Source of the DNA: an uncultured Saprospiraceae bacterium
GTDB taxonomy: Bacteria > Bacteroidota > Bacteroidia > Chitinophagales > Saprospiraceae
DNA: 64,000 nt
NCBI GenBank assembly: GCA_937980645.1
Contig: CALJPQ010000010.1
Span: forward strand, 100,797-164,796
Direction of reading: 5' to 3'
Shown piece by piece: positions 27,122 to 36,600 of the stretch (position 1 is the first letter of the stretch; every line of letters begins with the position of its first letter). A model generated the notes under the pieces. It did not search any database and was not told the DNA's origin. It saw only the letters and a program-made list of their open reading frames with translations. A program made the position numbers and the translations under genes.

Positions 27122-27688
27122 TCATTTGCCTACCACCACCTTGGCATGGCGGAGGATACGTTCGCCTAAGCGATAGCCTTTTTCTATGGTATCCACAATT
27201 TTGCCTCTTAGTTGCTCGGAAGGCGCTGGAATTTCGGCTACGGCCTCCTGCGTGTCAGCATCTAAGTCCGTGCCGGCTTCTACCTCGATAGGCTGCAGTC
27301 CTTTGCTTTGTAAAATGTGCAGCAACTTGTGGTAGATGAGCGCAATGCCTTCGTCCAAGACGTTGTTTTTAGCTGCCCTGTCAAAATCGTCCAGAACAGG
27401 CAAGAGAGCTGCCAGAATGTCGCGCCCTGCTGTAATCTGCAGCTCCAGGCGCTCTTTGGCAACGTGGCGCTTGTAATTTTGGAAATCGGACAACAGATAG
27501 AGGTACTTGTTGTGCAATTCCTCATAGCGCTGCTGCCATTCCTCGGCGCTAATGGCTGGCACTTCGTTGGTTTCGCTCTCCCGGGTTAGTTCGGCCAGGT
27601 TTTCCTCTTCTGTCTCTGGCTGAGGCTCCTGTATTAATTCGTTATGTTGTTCCTCTGCTATGGGTTGGTTTTTATTTCCGTCGTTCAT
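27122..27688 (-). CDS. grpE: Nucleotide exchange factor GrpE
   Basis: GrpE releases ADP from DnaK. The 188-residue protein has an acidic, disordered N-terminus (EEQHNELIQEPQPETEEENL). A long helix follows (WQQRYEELHNKYLYLLSDFQN with YKRHVAKERLEL), then LLPVLDDFDRAAKN, and the C-terminal beta domain signature with VDTIEKGYRLGERILRHAKVVV. All of this is standard. It starts the grpE-dnaJ pair. The 88-nt gap to the thioredoxin gene upstream shows no clear promoter, and read-through from that gene is possible. Confidence 0.96.
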   Translation of the reverse strand: MNDGNKNQPIAEEQHNELIQEPQPETEEENLAELTRESETNEVPAISAEEWQQRYEELHNKYLYLLSDFQNYKRHVAKERLELQITAGRDILAALLPVLDDFDRAAKNNVLDEGIALIYHKLLHILQSKGLQPIEVEAGTDLDADTQEAVAEIPAPSEQLRGKIVDTIEKGYRLGERILRHAKVVVGK

Positions 27689-27776
27689 AATTGCCAGTCA
27701 ATGCTTAAAAAGAATGTGATGGATATCTCGAAGCTCTTTGCAAGGATTATGCCTCAGCTCTTTGGCTGCCAATGTG

Positions 27777-28292
27777 TCAGGTGCCGCCGAGTGCTTCGCG
27801 CAACATGCGTTCCATCTGCGCAGGCGAGAGGTTGACGCCCATGATGACGCCATCTGGGTTAACCAGGAAGGTGGTGGGAATGGCGCGCACCCGGAAGCGT
27901 TGAGCCAGCGGCCCGTCAAAGTGCTCTAATTCGATAACGTGGTGAGGCCAAACCAGGCCATCGGTCTGCAGCGCCTGCTCCCAGGCCTGGCGCGTCTGCT
28001 CGATGCCGATGCTGATAATGTCGAAGTTGCGCTCGCGATACTCCGCATACAGGCGCGTCAGTTCACGGTTCTCGGTCCGACACGGCCCACACCAGCTGCC
28101 CCAAAAGTGAATGAGCACGTAGCGGCCACGCCATTCGGAAAAACGCACCGTCTTTCCGCTTTCCAGCGTAATGGGAAAATCGGGTAATTGCTCGCCGGCA
28201 GCAAACCGCGGTTGGCGATATTTCCAGTAGCCGAGTACCACCAGCGCTAACAGCGCGACAGCAACGACCGTTTTCCAATTTCCAGCAGCCAT
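27777..28292 (-). CDS. TlpA/ResA-type membrane-anchored thioredoxin
   Basis: A 171-residue protein with one N-terminal membrane anchor (WKTVVAVALLALVVLGYWKY) and a periplasmic thioredoxin domain. The active site is WGSWCGPCRTENREL at about residues 66-80, and the cis-Pro loop is VRAIPTTFLVNPDG. Proteins like this reduce disulphides for cytochrome c maturation or protein folding in the periplasm; which role applies here is unknown, as no cytochrome genes lie near. It is divergent from the flavin reductase gene, with only 27 nt between the two start codons, so their promoters overlap coding sequence. It precedes grpE-dnaJ on the same strand. Confidence 0.93.
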   Translation of the reverse strand: MAAGNWKTVVAVALLALVVLGYWKYRQPRFAAGEQLPDFPITLESGKTVRFSEWRGRYVLIHFWGSWCGPCRTENRELTRLYAEYRERNFDIISIGIEQTRQAWEQALQTDGLVWPHHVIELEHFDGPLAQRFRVRAIPTTFLVNPDGVIMGVNLSPAQMERMLREALGGT

Positions 28293-28301
28293 GATGCCTC
28301 G

Positions 28302-28309
28302 TATTTTTG
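28302..28309 (+). promoter_or_regulatory. Promoter -7 box of the flavin reductase gene
   Basis: TATTTTTG fits TAnnTTTG perfectly, with TTTC at 28279-28282 (19-nt spacing) in the -33 place. It ends 10 nt before the ATG at 28320, so the leader should be only a few bases long. The -33 part lies inside the start of the divergent thioredoxin gene. Confidence 0.55.
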
Positions 28310-28319
28310 CGCAAGTTTA

Positions 28320-29219
28320 ATGCGAATCCACGACATCATGCGCACAATTGACCCAACACAAATTGCTACCAAAGACCTGCACCAGTTCATCCTGGGCGCC
28401 GTAGGCCCACGCCCTATTGCTTTTGCCAGCACCATCAGCGCCGATGGTGTGCCCAATCTGGCGCCCTACAGTTTCTTCAATGCCTTTAGCAGCAACCCGC
28501 CCATCCTGATTTTCTCTTCCAATCGGCGCGTCGAGAACAACACCACCAAAGACACCTTACAGAATGTGCGAGAAACGGGCGAAGTAGTCATCCACGCTGT
28601 CTCTTACGCCATGGCGCGCCAAATGGCCCTGTGCAGTATTGAATACGACGCCAGCATCAACGAGTTTGAAAAAGCAGGCTTTACTCCCCTACCTTCCGAG
28701 CGCGTACGCCCTTTCCGCGTAGCTGAAAGCCCGGTACATATGGAATGCGTCGTGGACGATATCCTGCCTTTGGGCGATAAGGGCGGTGCCGGCAATCTCA
28801 TCGTCTGCCGCATGGTGCTGATGCACATCTCCGAAGACGTACTGACGCCGACGGGCCGCATTGACCCGCATAAAATTGACCTTATCGGGCGCTTGGGCCG
28901 TTTCTACTACGCCCGTGCCAGCGGTGATGCTATCTTCGAGGTGGTGCAAAAGGTGAATGAAATCGGCGTAGGCTTCGACGCACTGCCCCCTTCCGTGCGC
29001 CACAGCCCCGTGCTTACCGGCAGCGAACTGGCGCGCATCGCAGCGCTGACGCGGCTCCCTAGCCGGGCGGAGGCACTGGCAGACCCGGCGGTAGCGACGG
29101 CGCTGGGGCAGTGCAGCGATGTAGCGGGCACGCACCTGCTAATCCGCCAGGCGCTGGAACGAGGGGAAATAGAACTGGCAGCAAAGTTAGCAGTAAGCGT
29201 AGGCACTGAATTGCAGTAA
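28320..29219 (+). CDS. Flavin reductase-like FMN-binding protein
   Basis: The 299-residue protein is a split-barrel flavoprotein of the flavin reductase/flavoredoxin family. The typical motifs are VGPRPIAFASTISADGVPNLAPYSFFNAFSSNPP (read here in two parts around residues 28-60), KDTLQNVRETGEVVIH and MECVVDDI. It should bind FMN and use NAD(P)H or another donor; substrate unknown. The C-terminal 70 residues (from SELARIAALTRLPSRAEAL) form a helical extension beyond the core domain. ATG at 28320 is supported by the promoter just upstream; MRTID at 28338 is an alternative. The gene is followed by a long region without a sound gene. Confidence 0.9.
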   Translation: MRIHDIMRTIDPTQIATKDLHQFILGAVGPRPIAFASTISADGVPNLAPYSFFNAFSSNPPILIFSSNRRVENNTTKDTLQNVRETGEVVIHAVSYAMARQMALCSIEYDASINEFEKAGFTPLPSERVRPFRVAESPVHMECVVDDILPLGDKGGAGNLIVCRMVLMHISEDVLTPTGRIDPHKIDLIGRLGRFYYARASGDAIFEVVQKVNEIGVGFDALPPSVRHSPVLTGSELARIAALTRLPSRAEALADPAVATALGQCSDVAGTHLLIRQALERGEIELAAKLAVSVGTELQ

Positions 29220-29415
29220 ATAGACCGTTCAATGCTTAGATAGAACGCCAGCCCCTCATCAATCCATCTGCTGTTCTACGTGAATGGAATGAAACGCTGC
29301 AGCAAAGCCCTCTCCTATCGGTGAAATAGCTCGATGTGAGGATGCGAAGAAACGTTGAAAAATGCCTCTGCGTTCTATTTACCTTGCAGCGGATTGGTGC
29401 CGATGTACCGAATAG

Positions 29416-29449
29416 TTTGCTTACTGACCTTACAAAAGTAGTATCTTTG
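29416..29449 (+). promoter_or_regulatory. Canonical promoter without a clear gene
   Basis: TTTG at 29416-29419 and TATCTTTG at 29442-29449 are 22 nt apart and match both Bacteroidota consensus elements. The nearest ATG (29459) opens only 25 codons. It may have driven a gene that is now lost, or make a short RNA that reads towards the gene at 29808. Confidence 0.5.
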
Positions 29450-29492
29450 AATCATTTAATGCCTCCTCCCCTTGCTCTACACAAACTACTTG

Positions 29493-29705
29493 CTAATTGT
29501 GCGGGTACAGGCGATAGCTACAGGTGGTTGGCCTGAGATGGGCGACGCCCTCCAAAGCCGCGAACATAATAAATTCGGTCTTTCTTGGGTGCAATTTTGC
29601 TCCGACTGGCATTAGGTTCAAATAGGCCGTTGACAAGTCATTAAAGGCCATTGGGCCATGAACACAGCTGTAGTATTTAGAACAGTCCGTAGGGTCTTTG
29701 CCTGA
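29493..29705 (-). pseudogene. Possible decayed chitin-binding type-2 (CBM14-like) domain
   Basis: The minus strand is open for 70 codons between stops. It contains DPTDCSKYYSCVHG followed 16 residues later by PVGAKLHPRK, with an intact Cys pair and spacing like the DPxDCSKYYxC...G...CPxGxxFNPxx pattern of CBM14/peritrophin-A domains. The Cys expected before PVG is a Met, the later Cys residues are missing, and there is no start codon or signal peptide. Another frame continues with YYVRGFGGRRPSQANHL. I read this as the remnant of a secreted chitin-binding protein. The resemblance is by eye only. Confidence 0.33.
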
Positions 29706-29807
29706 TTATTGCAACTCGAAGATGTGTTGATCCTATGCCGCTATGCCAGAGTGGCTTGCTTAAATTCGGTTATTAAATCTTTTTTATCTAACACAACATT
29801 TCAAACG

Positions 29808-30221
29808 ATGAGACTACATATTTCGCCAGAAAAGACAGTTCAAGAGGTGCAGCAGGCATTTCAAGTCGAGTATCCGTACCTGCAATTGAGTTTTTTCACC
29901 CAGCCGCATCGGGCATTCAAAGGCTCGCCAGCGGAGTACATGGTCAAAGACGTTTCCACGCCGTTAGGAGCGCTGATGCCGGAAGCCAAGTCGGGTTTTG
30001 TGGACTTACCGCCTGACCTGCCCACTTTTGAAGCGGAGGCGCTTTTGGAGCGCACCTTCGGCCTGCACGTGCAGATCATGCGCAAGTCGGGCAACACCTG
30101 GCTCGTTACGAGCGCCACCGATCGGCTGACGCTGGCCGAGCAAAATGCCCGCGGCAAGGCGAGCGAAAACCCGGCTTTCCTGCCGCCTGACGAGGAATTT
30201 GACTATCGCGAACAGGAATAA
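29808..30221 (+). CDS. Conserved hypothetical protein of Bacteroidota
   Basis: A 137-residue soluble protein with no signal peptide. It begins MRLHISPEKTVQEVQQAFQV with EYPYLQLSFFTQPH, and carries LLERTFGLHVQIMRKSGNTW and a polar tail (NPAFLPPDEEFDYREQE). This layout, with a short N-terminal alpha/beta unit and a central RKSGNxW motif, is one I associate with a widespread uncharacterised Bacteroidota family. I know of no function. The ATG at 29808 fits the family better than the frame from 29709. It stands alone before the SprF-like gene, 116 nt further on. Confidence 0.75.
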   Translation: MRLHISPEKTVQEVQQAFQVEYPYLQLSFFTQPHRAFKGSPAEYMVKDVSTPLGALMPEAKSGFVDLPPDLPTFEAEALLERTFGLHVQIMRKSGNTWLVTSATDRLTLAEQNARGKASENPAFLPPDEEFDYREQE

Positions 30222-30303
30222 GAGCGGATCGCAATCTAGTCCGGCGATGCGCAAAAGGACAGTGCTTTTGAGCGGCAGTTCGCTGGCAAAGGCAAAAGGT
30301 GCG

Positions 30304-30311
30304 TACCTTCG
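30304..30311 (+). promoter_or_regulatory. Promoter -7 box of the SprF/PorE-like pair
   Basis: TACCTTCG resembles TAnnTTTG with one change and lies 26 nt before the ATG at 30338. The -33 element is not clear. It should drive both type IX genes. Confidence 0.4.
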
Positions 30312-30337
30312 AGCGCGAAGAACAAAACCTGTCGTCT

Positions 30338-31336
30338 ATGTCGTCTCGTTGGTTTACGCTGTGTTTGCTTTGCGGGTTTTCAGGGCTTTTGAGGGCTCAA
30401 GATCTGCATTTTTCTCAGTTTTATCACCACCCGATGCACTACTCGCCGGCGCTGACGGGGGCCTTTGAGGGTGAGGTTCGGGCTATGGCTTTGGTGCGCA
30501 GCCAGTGGACGAGCGTGCCGGTGTCGTATCAGTCGCTGGCGTTGGGGGCCGACCGTAAGGTGTGGCATCGCGGTGCCCAGGTTGTGTCGGCAGGTTTGGT
30601 GTTGCAAGGCGACCGCGCGGGCGATGCTGGGCTATCATGGGTGCAGGCGAGCCTTTCGGTCAGCGCGGCACAGCGCATCGGCGAGCGGCAGCACGTCGCG
30701 GTAGGTTTCAGCGCCGGGCTGGCGCAGCGGCAGTTCAACATCAGCCGCCTCAAGTTTGGCAACCAATGGACGGGCGACGCCTTTGATCCTGGCCTGCCTT
30801 CCAAGGAAGCATTTGACCAGACAAGCGGCCTGCGGCCTACACTGGGCGCGGGCCTGAGCTGGCGCACCCACAGCGCTGACTACCGCAGTGGAGCCGAAGT
30901 TGGCCTGGGCGCTTTCCACCTGAACCGCCCTTCGGTAGGCTTCCGCGACGCGACCAGTGCACTAGCATTACCCGTTCGATGGGCAGTCAGTGTACAGGCC
31001 ACGCAAGCCCTGAGCACACAATTGGACCTGGTGGTCGTAGGCGGCGCCTGGCAGATGGGCAGCGCGCGCGAGGTGCTGGCCGGTGGTGGCGCCCGCCTGT
31101 GGCTCAAACCTCAGGAAACGGCCCTGCGTTTTACAGCGTCTATGCGCATGGGCGATGCCATCATCCCCGCCCTCCAATGCGAATTTGGCGACTGGATAGT
31201 AGGCGCCAGCTATGACTGGAACATCTCCGACTTTCAGGTCGCTACCCGCAACTGGGGCGGCTTCGAATTGGCCGCCGTTTATCGGCCCGTACCGGCTCCG
31301 CCCGTCAAGACGTTTAAATCCTGTCCGGTATTCTGA
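30338..31336 (+). CDS. PorP/SprF-family type IX secretion outer-membrane protein
   Basis: The 332-residue product has a short signal peptide (MSSRWFTLCLLCGFSGLLRAQ) followed by the PorP/SprF signature DLHFSQFYHHPMHYSPALTGAF. The body is a predicted 14-strand barrel that ends in FELAAVYRPVPAPPVKTFKSCPVF. SprF-like proteins partner individual large T9SS substrates or anchor the export machine at the outer membrane. The next gene, a PorE-like lipid- or peptidoglycan-associated protein, begins 37 nt later; this pair is common in Saprospiraceae. Which substrate it serves is unknown; the giant adhesin at 1-4954 is one candidate, though not adjacent. Confidence 0.9.
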   Translation: MSSRWFTLCLLCGFSGLLRAQDLHFSQFYHHPMHYSPALTGAFEGEVRAMALVRSQWTSVPVSYQSLALGADRKVWHRGAQVVSAGLVLQGDRAGDAGLSWVQASLSVSAAQRIGERQHVAVGFSAGLAQRQFNISRLKFGNQWTGDAFDPGLPSKEAFDQTSGLRPTLGAGLSWRTHSADYRSGAEVGLGAFHLNRPSVGFRDATSALALPVRWAVSVQATQALSTQLDLVVVGGAWQMGSAREVLAGGGARLWLKPQETALRFTASMRMGDAIIPALQCEFGDWIVGASYDWNISDFQVATRNWGGFELAAVYRPVPAPPVKTFKSCPVF

Positions 31337-31373
31337 CCATTACCGCCTCCCAAAAGCTGTTTTCTTTGCTACT

Positions 31374-33455
31374 ATGATGGTATTTTTTCAAAAAATCCAG
31401 CCACTCAGGCTGTGTTTCCTTTTGTGGATTATCCTGTTGCCTGTATATGGCGCGGCCCAATCGCGCCATAGCTATGAGCGTGCCGGTGATAAAGCCTTTG
31501 AACAAAAAGACTATGGCGCCGCTTTGCAGCACTACCAAACGGCGCTCAGCCGCAAGCCCGACGATGCCGCATTGTTGTGGAAAAGCGCCGAAAGCGCCCG
31601 CCTCATCCACGCCGACGCAATGGCCGAGCGCTGGTACCGCCGCATAGAGGCCGCCGAGAAACGCAAGCCCACTTATCCGCTCCTGCCTTTGAGGTTGGGC
31701 GAAACGCTGCGCAAACAGGGCAAATACGACGAAGCAGCCCGCTATTTCGAGCGCTTTCTGGAACAAAACCCTGCCTCCGAATGGGCTGCTTTCGCAAAAA
31801 CAAACCTCGAAGCCTGCCAATGGGCCAGCCGGCAAACGCACACTGCCGACTCTGTGGTGGTGAGAAACGCCGGCAAGCACCTCAACAGCCCGTACAGCGA
31901 TTTCGCTCCGGCACTGCTGGGCGACTCGCTGTTCTTCTCTTCGTATCGCTTCGACAAACGCGGCGACAAGAACGTCCCCAAGACAAAACTGACCAAAGTC
32001 ATGCTTTCGGTCAAGAACGGGCGCCCGCGCGAAGCTGCCCGTCCTTTCCCTAACACGGATACCGCCCACGTAGCGCATACAGCATTCTTTGGCGATGGAC
32101 ATTTTTTGCTGTTTACCCTGTGCAAAAACCGCAATGCCTCCGATATCCGCTGCGATCTGTGGCTGGCAATCAAAGACGTCCGCAATCGCTGGACGGCACC
32201 CATACGCCTGCCCGAACCGGTCAACCTCGGCGGATATACCACCACCCAGCCACACGTGGCTTTCGACACCGCCGCCGAACAGCTGCTGCTGTGGTTCGCC
32301 AGCGACCGCCCCGGCGGCCAGGGCGGGCTTGACCTGTGGTACACACCGCTGGACACCAACTGGTTTTGCCCCTGTCACATCCCATTGGACGCCCGTAAGC
32401 CCTTCCCGCTGCCCGCCTTCACGCCGCCAGCGAACGTCTCTACCCTCAACACGCCCGGCGACGAAGTTACGCCCTTCTTCCACGAACCCACACAAACCCT
32501 CTATTTCAGCTCCAATGGCCACACTGAAAACTTCGGTGGCTTCGACATCTACCGCACTCACCGACAGGCCGACGGCTCGCTGGCACCGCCCGAAAATGCC
32601 GGCCCAGAGCTGAATACGCCCTACAACGACCTGTACTTCATTCTGGCCCCCGACGGCTATTCGGGATACTTGAGCAGCAACCGACCTGGTGCGCAGTACC
32701 TGGACGAGGCCAACAAATTCTGCTGCAACGACCTGTTCACCGTGCAGTTCCCCATGCCGCCCGATACTACACAAGCGCCGCCCACTGCTGACGCACCGCC
32801 AAGACCGGCACGCCCACTGGAACGCCCCACCATCCCTATCGAGCAGCTTAACCCGCCCAAACTACCCGCACCACCGCCCCCGCAACTCAAAGACTTCGTC
32901 GGCCTGCCGCTCTATTTCGACAACGACGAACCCGACCGGCGTACGCGCCGAACAACCACCCAAAAGAACTACGCCGAAACCATCATACCCTATCTGGAAC
33001 GCCAAAGCGAATACCGCGAACGCTTCGCCGCCGGCCTCAAAGGCTCCCAACGCGACAGCGCTGAACAGCGCATTGATGACTTCTTCGACAACGAAGTCCG
33101 CCGCGGATACGAACGCTTAGAGCAATTGTGCGAACTCTTGCTCGAACGCCTGCAAGCCGGCGAAAGGGTTGAAATCGTGCTCAAAGGCTACACCAGCCCA
33201 CGCGCCGAGTCGGACTACAACCTCGCCTTGGGCAAGCGTCGCGTCAGCAGTGTGCGCAATTACTTCACCGCCTACGCCAATGGCGCTTTCCTGCCCTTCC
33301 TCAATACTGGCCAGCTCAAGGTGTCGGAAACCAGCTTCGGCGAGACGACCGCCCGCCGCGGCATCAGCGACGACCTGCGCGACGAGCGCAACTCCATCTA
33401 TCACCCCGACGCGGCACGCGAACGACGGGTGGAAATCGTGGAAATACGGCAGTAA
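31374..33455 (+). CDS. PorE-like OmpA-family protein with TPR and PD40 repeats
   Basis: A 693-residue envelope protein. After the signal peptide (LRLCFLLWIILLPVYGAAQ) come TPR repeats (YERAGDKAFEQKDYGAALQH, LGETLRKQGKYDEAARYFER), residues about 30-130. A beta-propeller of PD40 type follows (FAPALLGDSLFFSSYRFD, GGLDLWYTPL, TLYFSSNGHTENFGGFDIYR, GYLSSNRPG), then a Pro-rich linker. The C-terminal OmpA-like peptidoglycan-binding domain has IVLKGYTSPRAESDYNLALG and KRRVSSVRNYF, and ends RERRVEIVEIRQ. This matches PorE, which ties the T9SS outer-membrane ring to the cell wall. The OmpA domain contains a long insertion (YAETIIPYLERQSEYRERFA...). It pairs with the SprF-like gene upstream. Confidence 0.9.
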   Translation: MMVFFQKIQPLRLCFLLWIILLPVYGAAQSRHSYERAGDKAFEQKDYGAALQHYQTALSRKPDDAALLWKSAESARLIHADAMAERWYRRIEAAEKRKPTYPLLPLRLGETLRKQGKYDEAARYFERFLEQNPASEWAAFAKTNLEACQWASRQTHTADSVVVRNAGKHLNSPYSDFAPALLGDSLFFSSYRFDKRGDKNVPKTKLTKVMLSVKNGRPREAARPFPNTDTAHVAHTAFFGDGHFLLFTLCKNRNASDIRCDLWLAIKDVRNRWTAPIRLPEPVNLGGYTTTQPHVAFDTAAEQLLLWFASDRPGGQGGLDLWYTPLDTNWFCPCHIPLDARKPFPLPAFTPPANVSTLNTPGDEVTPFFHEPTQTLYFSSNGHTENFGGFDIYRTHRQADGSLAPPENAGPELNTPYNDLYFILAPDGYSGYLSSNRPGAQYLDEANKFCCNDLFTVQFPMPPDTTQAPPTADAPPRPARPLERPTIPIEQLNPPKLPAPPPPQLKDFVGLPLYFDNDEPDRRTRRTTTQKNYAETIIPYLERQSEYRERFAAGLKGSQRDSAEQRIDDFFDNEVRRGYERLEQLCELLLERLQAGERVEIVLKGYTSPRAESDYNLALGKRRVSSVRNYFTAYANGAFLPFLNTGQLKVSETSFGETTARRGISDDLRDERNSIYHPDAARERRVEIVEIRQ

Positions 33456-33632
33456 GGCATAGGGTGCTGGCGAAAACGTCCACAACAGCGGATACGGAGC
33501 GTCGTTGTTGGCCGCTTTCCTCTCGGCATCGAATTTAGCGACTTTGACTGAAGCGCTGCTTTTTTTGACCCTGCATTCACCAAAACTGAAGGCCACTTGC
33601 GCCGGCTCCTTTTGTTGGTGGCAGGTGGTGCA

Positions 33633-36600
33633 TCAGGAGCCTAAGCGCACCAGTTCGCGCAGTTCGTCGTTCGACAGTTCGCCCAGCCATTTTTCGCCGA
33701 CAGAGACGGTGAGGTCTGCCAGTTCTTTTTTGCGCTGAATCATGTCGTCGATCTTTTCCTCTAAGGTGCCCTGTGTGATGAGGCGGTGTACCAGCACGTT
33801 TCGGTCCTGCCCGATTCGGTAGGCGCGGTCGGTGGCCTGGGCCTCGACGGCGGGGTTCCACCACAGGTCGTAGTGGATGACGTTGGTGGCAGCGGTGAGG
33901 TTAAGGCCTGTTCCGCCGGCCTTTAGGCTGAGCAGCAGGATGCGCGTGGCATGGTGCTTTTGGAACTTTTCTACCATCTGGTCGCGCTGTTCGCGTGAGC
34001 AGCCGCCATGCAGGAAGGGCACGTCTAAGCCCAGCTTATCGCGCAGCATAGGCACGAGCAGGTCGCCCATTTCACGGTATTGGGTGAAGATGAGCGTCTT
34101 TTCGCCAGCAGCCAGGATTTCCTCGAGCAATTCGAGCAGACGCTGCGCTTTGCCCGAAAGCGCGGGGTCGGGTTCGCCTTTTTTCAGGTACTGTGCTGGG
34201 TGGTTGCAGATTTGCTTGAGGGTGGTCAGCATTTTAAGCACTAAGCCTTTGCGTCGGATGTCTTTTTCATCCTCCTTCGCAATTTCCTGAAGCATTTCTT
34301 CGACGGCGCTCTGGTAGAGGGCGGCCTGTTCGGCCGTGAGTGTGCAGTACTGGTTGGTTTCGATTTTTTCCGGCAGGTCGCTGATGATGCTCTTGTCGGT
34401 CTTGACGCGGCGCAACAGGAAGGGTGCGGTGATTTTGCGGAAGCGGTCGAGCGCCTCGTGGTTGCGTTCGGTCTCGATGGGGCGTGCCAGTTCGGTCATA
34501 AACTCGCTGGGCGAGCCCAGCAAGCCAGCGTTGATAAACTCGAAGATGGAATAGTATTCGCTGAGGCGGTTTTCCACAGGGGTACCCGTCATGGCAATGC
34601 GGAGCGGTGCATTGATCTTTTTGGCGGCTTTTGTTTGGGCAGTATCGGCGTTTTTGATGTTTTGCGCTTCGTCCACGACGGCGATGGCTAGCGGGTGCTC
34701 GTTGATTTTCTCAATATCTGTTCGGAGGATGCCGTAGGTGGTCAGTACGACCTCTGCTCCATTGAGGCGTTCCCAGGAGCGGTCAGGCCCGTGATAGAGG
34801 GCATAACGCAGGGTGGGCGCGAATTTTCGGATTTCATTGGTCCAGTTGGTCAGTAGTGTGGTGGGCACGACGACTAAGGCCTTTTTCTCCGGCGTCAGGT
34901 TGCCGTCTTGTTTCATGCGCAGTAGTGCGGCGATGACCTGGAGGGTTTTGCCCAGGCCCATATCGTCTGCGATGAGGCTGCCCACGCCGAGGCGGATATT
35001 TTTATAGAGCCATTCGTAGCCGCGTTGCTGGTAGGGGCGCAGTTGGGCTTTCAGGCCTTCGGGCAGCGGCACGGCTTCGGGTTTGAGCAGCATTTCGATT
35101 TGCTGGCGCAGTTCGTCTTCTAAGAAGACGCGCGCGCCCTGATAGCGCTCTGCCAGGGCAATCTGGAGCAGCTGCATGGGCGAGGGTTCAGGGGCGTTCT
35201 CCAGCTGGTTGAGCAAGGCAGCTACCTCGTACTCGTCCAAGAAAACATAGGCGTGGTTCATGCGGACGATACCGCGCATGCGCCGCGCCAGCCGGACGAA
35301 CTCTTCGGGGGTCAGCACCCTGCCGCCCAGCGCAATTTGCCACTGAAATTGAATGATGTCAGCAAACGACAACAGACCCTTACTTGCCACCTTTCCTTTG
35401 GAGGTCAGCTTCATGGACAGGTGTGGACGCGACAGCCGCCGCAATGAACGCGGTAATAGTACCCGAATGCCCAGCAACCGAATGATGGGCAGCATATCGA
35501 AGAGCACCTCCGGAAAGTCATGCGAGTAAAAGCGCATGGGTGTGGTCCCCTTCGAGTTGATGTGTTGCGCCAGCGGCGGAAAGAACTCGGCGACGTTGGT
35601 CAGGTCGCCGAGCACTTCCAGGCGCATTTCATCATATTGCCTTTTGTTGAAGATATTTTTTAAGGGCACAAGTGGCTTGAGGGCATTTTCCCGGTCTTCG
35701 ATGCTGACACGCACGTCAAACTCCAGGGTTTGTGGGTTGTCGCGCACTTCAAAGACGGGCACGTATCGCTTTTCGGCAATAAAAAAGCGATTAAGCCACA
35801 GTTGGATGGCCTTTGGGTATTCGCGCAGGTCGAAGTTTTCAAAGGCCATGGTCTGGCCGGTGAGGAACCACTCCGGGATGGTGCCCGGGCTTTCTTCGCG
35901 CAACCTGCGGGTATTTTCTGCCATAAAGTAGCGCAAGAAGAGTGCCGTCAGGGCCGTCAGAGCATCGGAGGCGGTGGGTTCCGAGGTCTGGCCTGTTTCA
36001 TCTACGTAGGTGAGCAGCCCGGGGGCCACCCATTTTCGCACTGCCTCGAAGACGGCGCGCACTGAGTCGTTGAGTAGGGCGGGCACATAGCGGATGCGGT
36101 ATTCCGTATCCGAAACTTCAACGAGTTGCGGCACGAAGGCGCCGCGCAGGGCCAGTTGCCGGGCAAACTGATAAACTAAGTGCACGGAGCGCAATTTGGG
36201 CGAGCACAGCGCCAGGTCGGCGGGTGTCAGGCGTTCCCAAAAGCCGACCCATTGGGCTTCTGTCTCGCTATCGAGCAGGGTTTCGCCCTGCTGGTCAAGC
36301 AGCAAGCCGCCCCAGAAGGCGCCGGTGCGGCCATCTTGCACAATCATGGCATTCTCGGCGGCCATCAGCCAGTGGTGCTCTTCAGGAGTGAGCGGAGCCG
36401 GCTCGCTGTCGGGCTGGCGCCGCAGCGCGCGGTAGGCCGAGGCCAGGATTTTTTTGAAGTCGCCTTCCGGGTAAAATACGGGCTTTTCTGAAAGCAGGCG
36501 CAGCAGGTCGTCGGAGCAGTTGGGTGGGATGCGGGAGAAGTCCAGCGCTTCAATGGCGGCATCGTCCCAAGAGAACTCCTCGTCTATGGTATGTTCGATG

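Larger units (their letters stand above)
29220..29807. other. Region without an intact gene
   Basis: This 588-bp stretch has no intact gene. It contains a good rightward promoter (29416-29449) that leads only into a 25-codon frame from the ATG at 29459 to the TGA at 29534-29536, and a decayed leftward coding fragment (29493-29705). No inverted repeats, transposase remains or tRNA could be recognised. The 3' part (29710-29807) is AT-rich and probably holds the promoter of the next gene. Confidence 0.5.

Noticed and set aside
29700..29800. tRNA-like stretch (GCCAGAGTGGC)
   Set aside because: There is no matching T-loop (GGTTCGA) or acceptor stem, so no cloverleaf can be formed.
31314..32774. 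Leftward frame of 486 codons
   Set aside because: It is fully antisense to the PorE-like gene, has no recognisable domain and reflects the codon bias of that gene.
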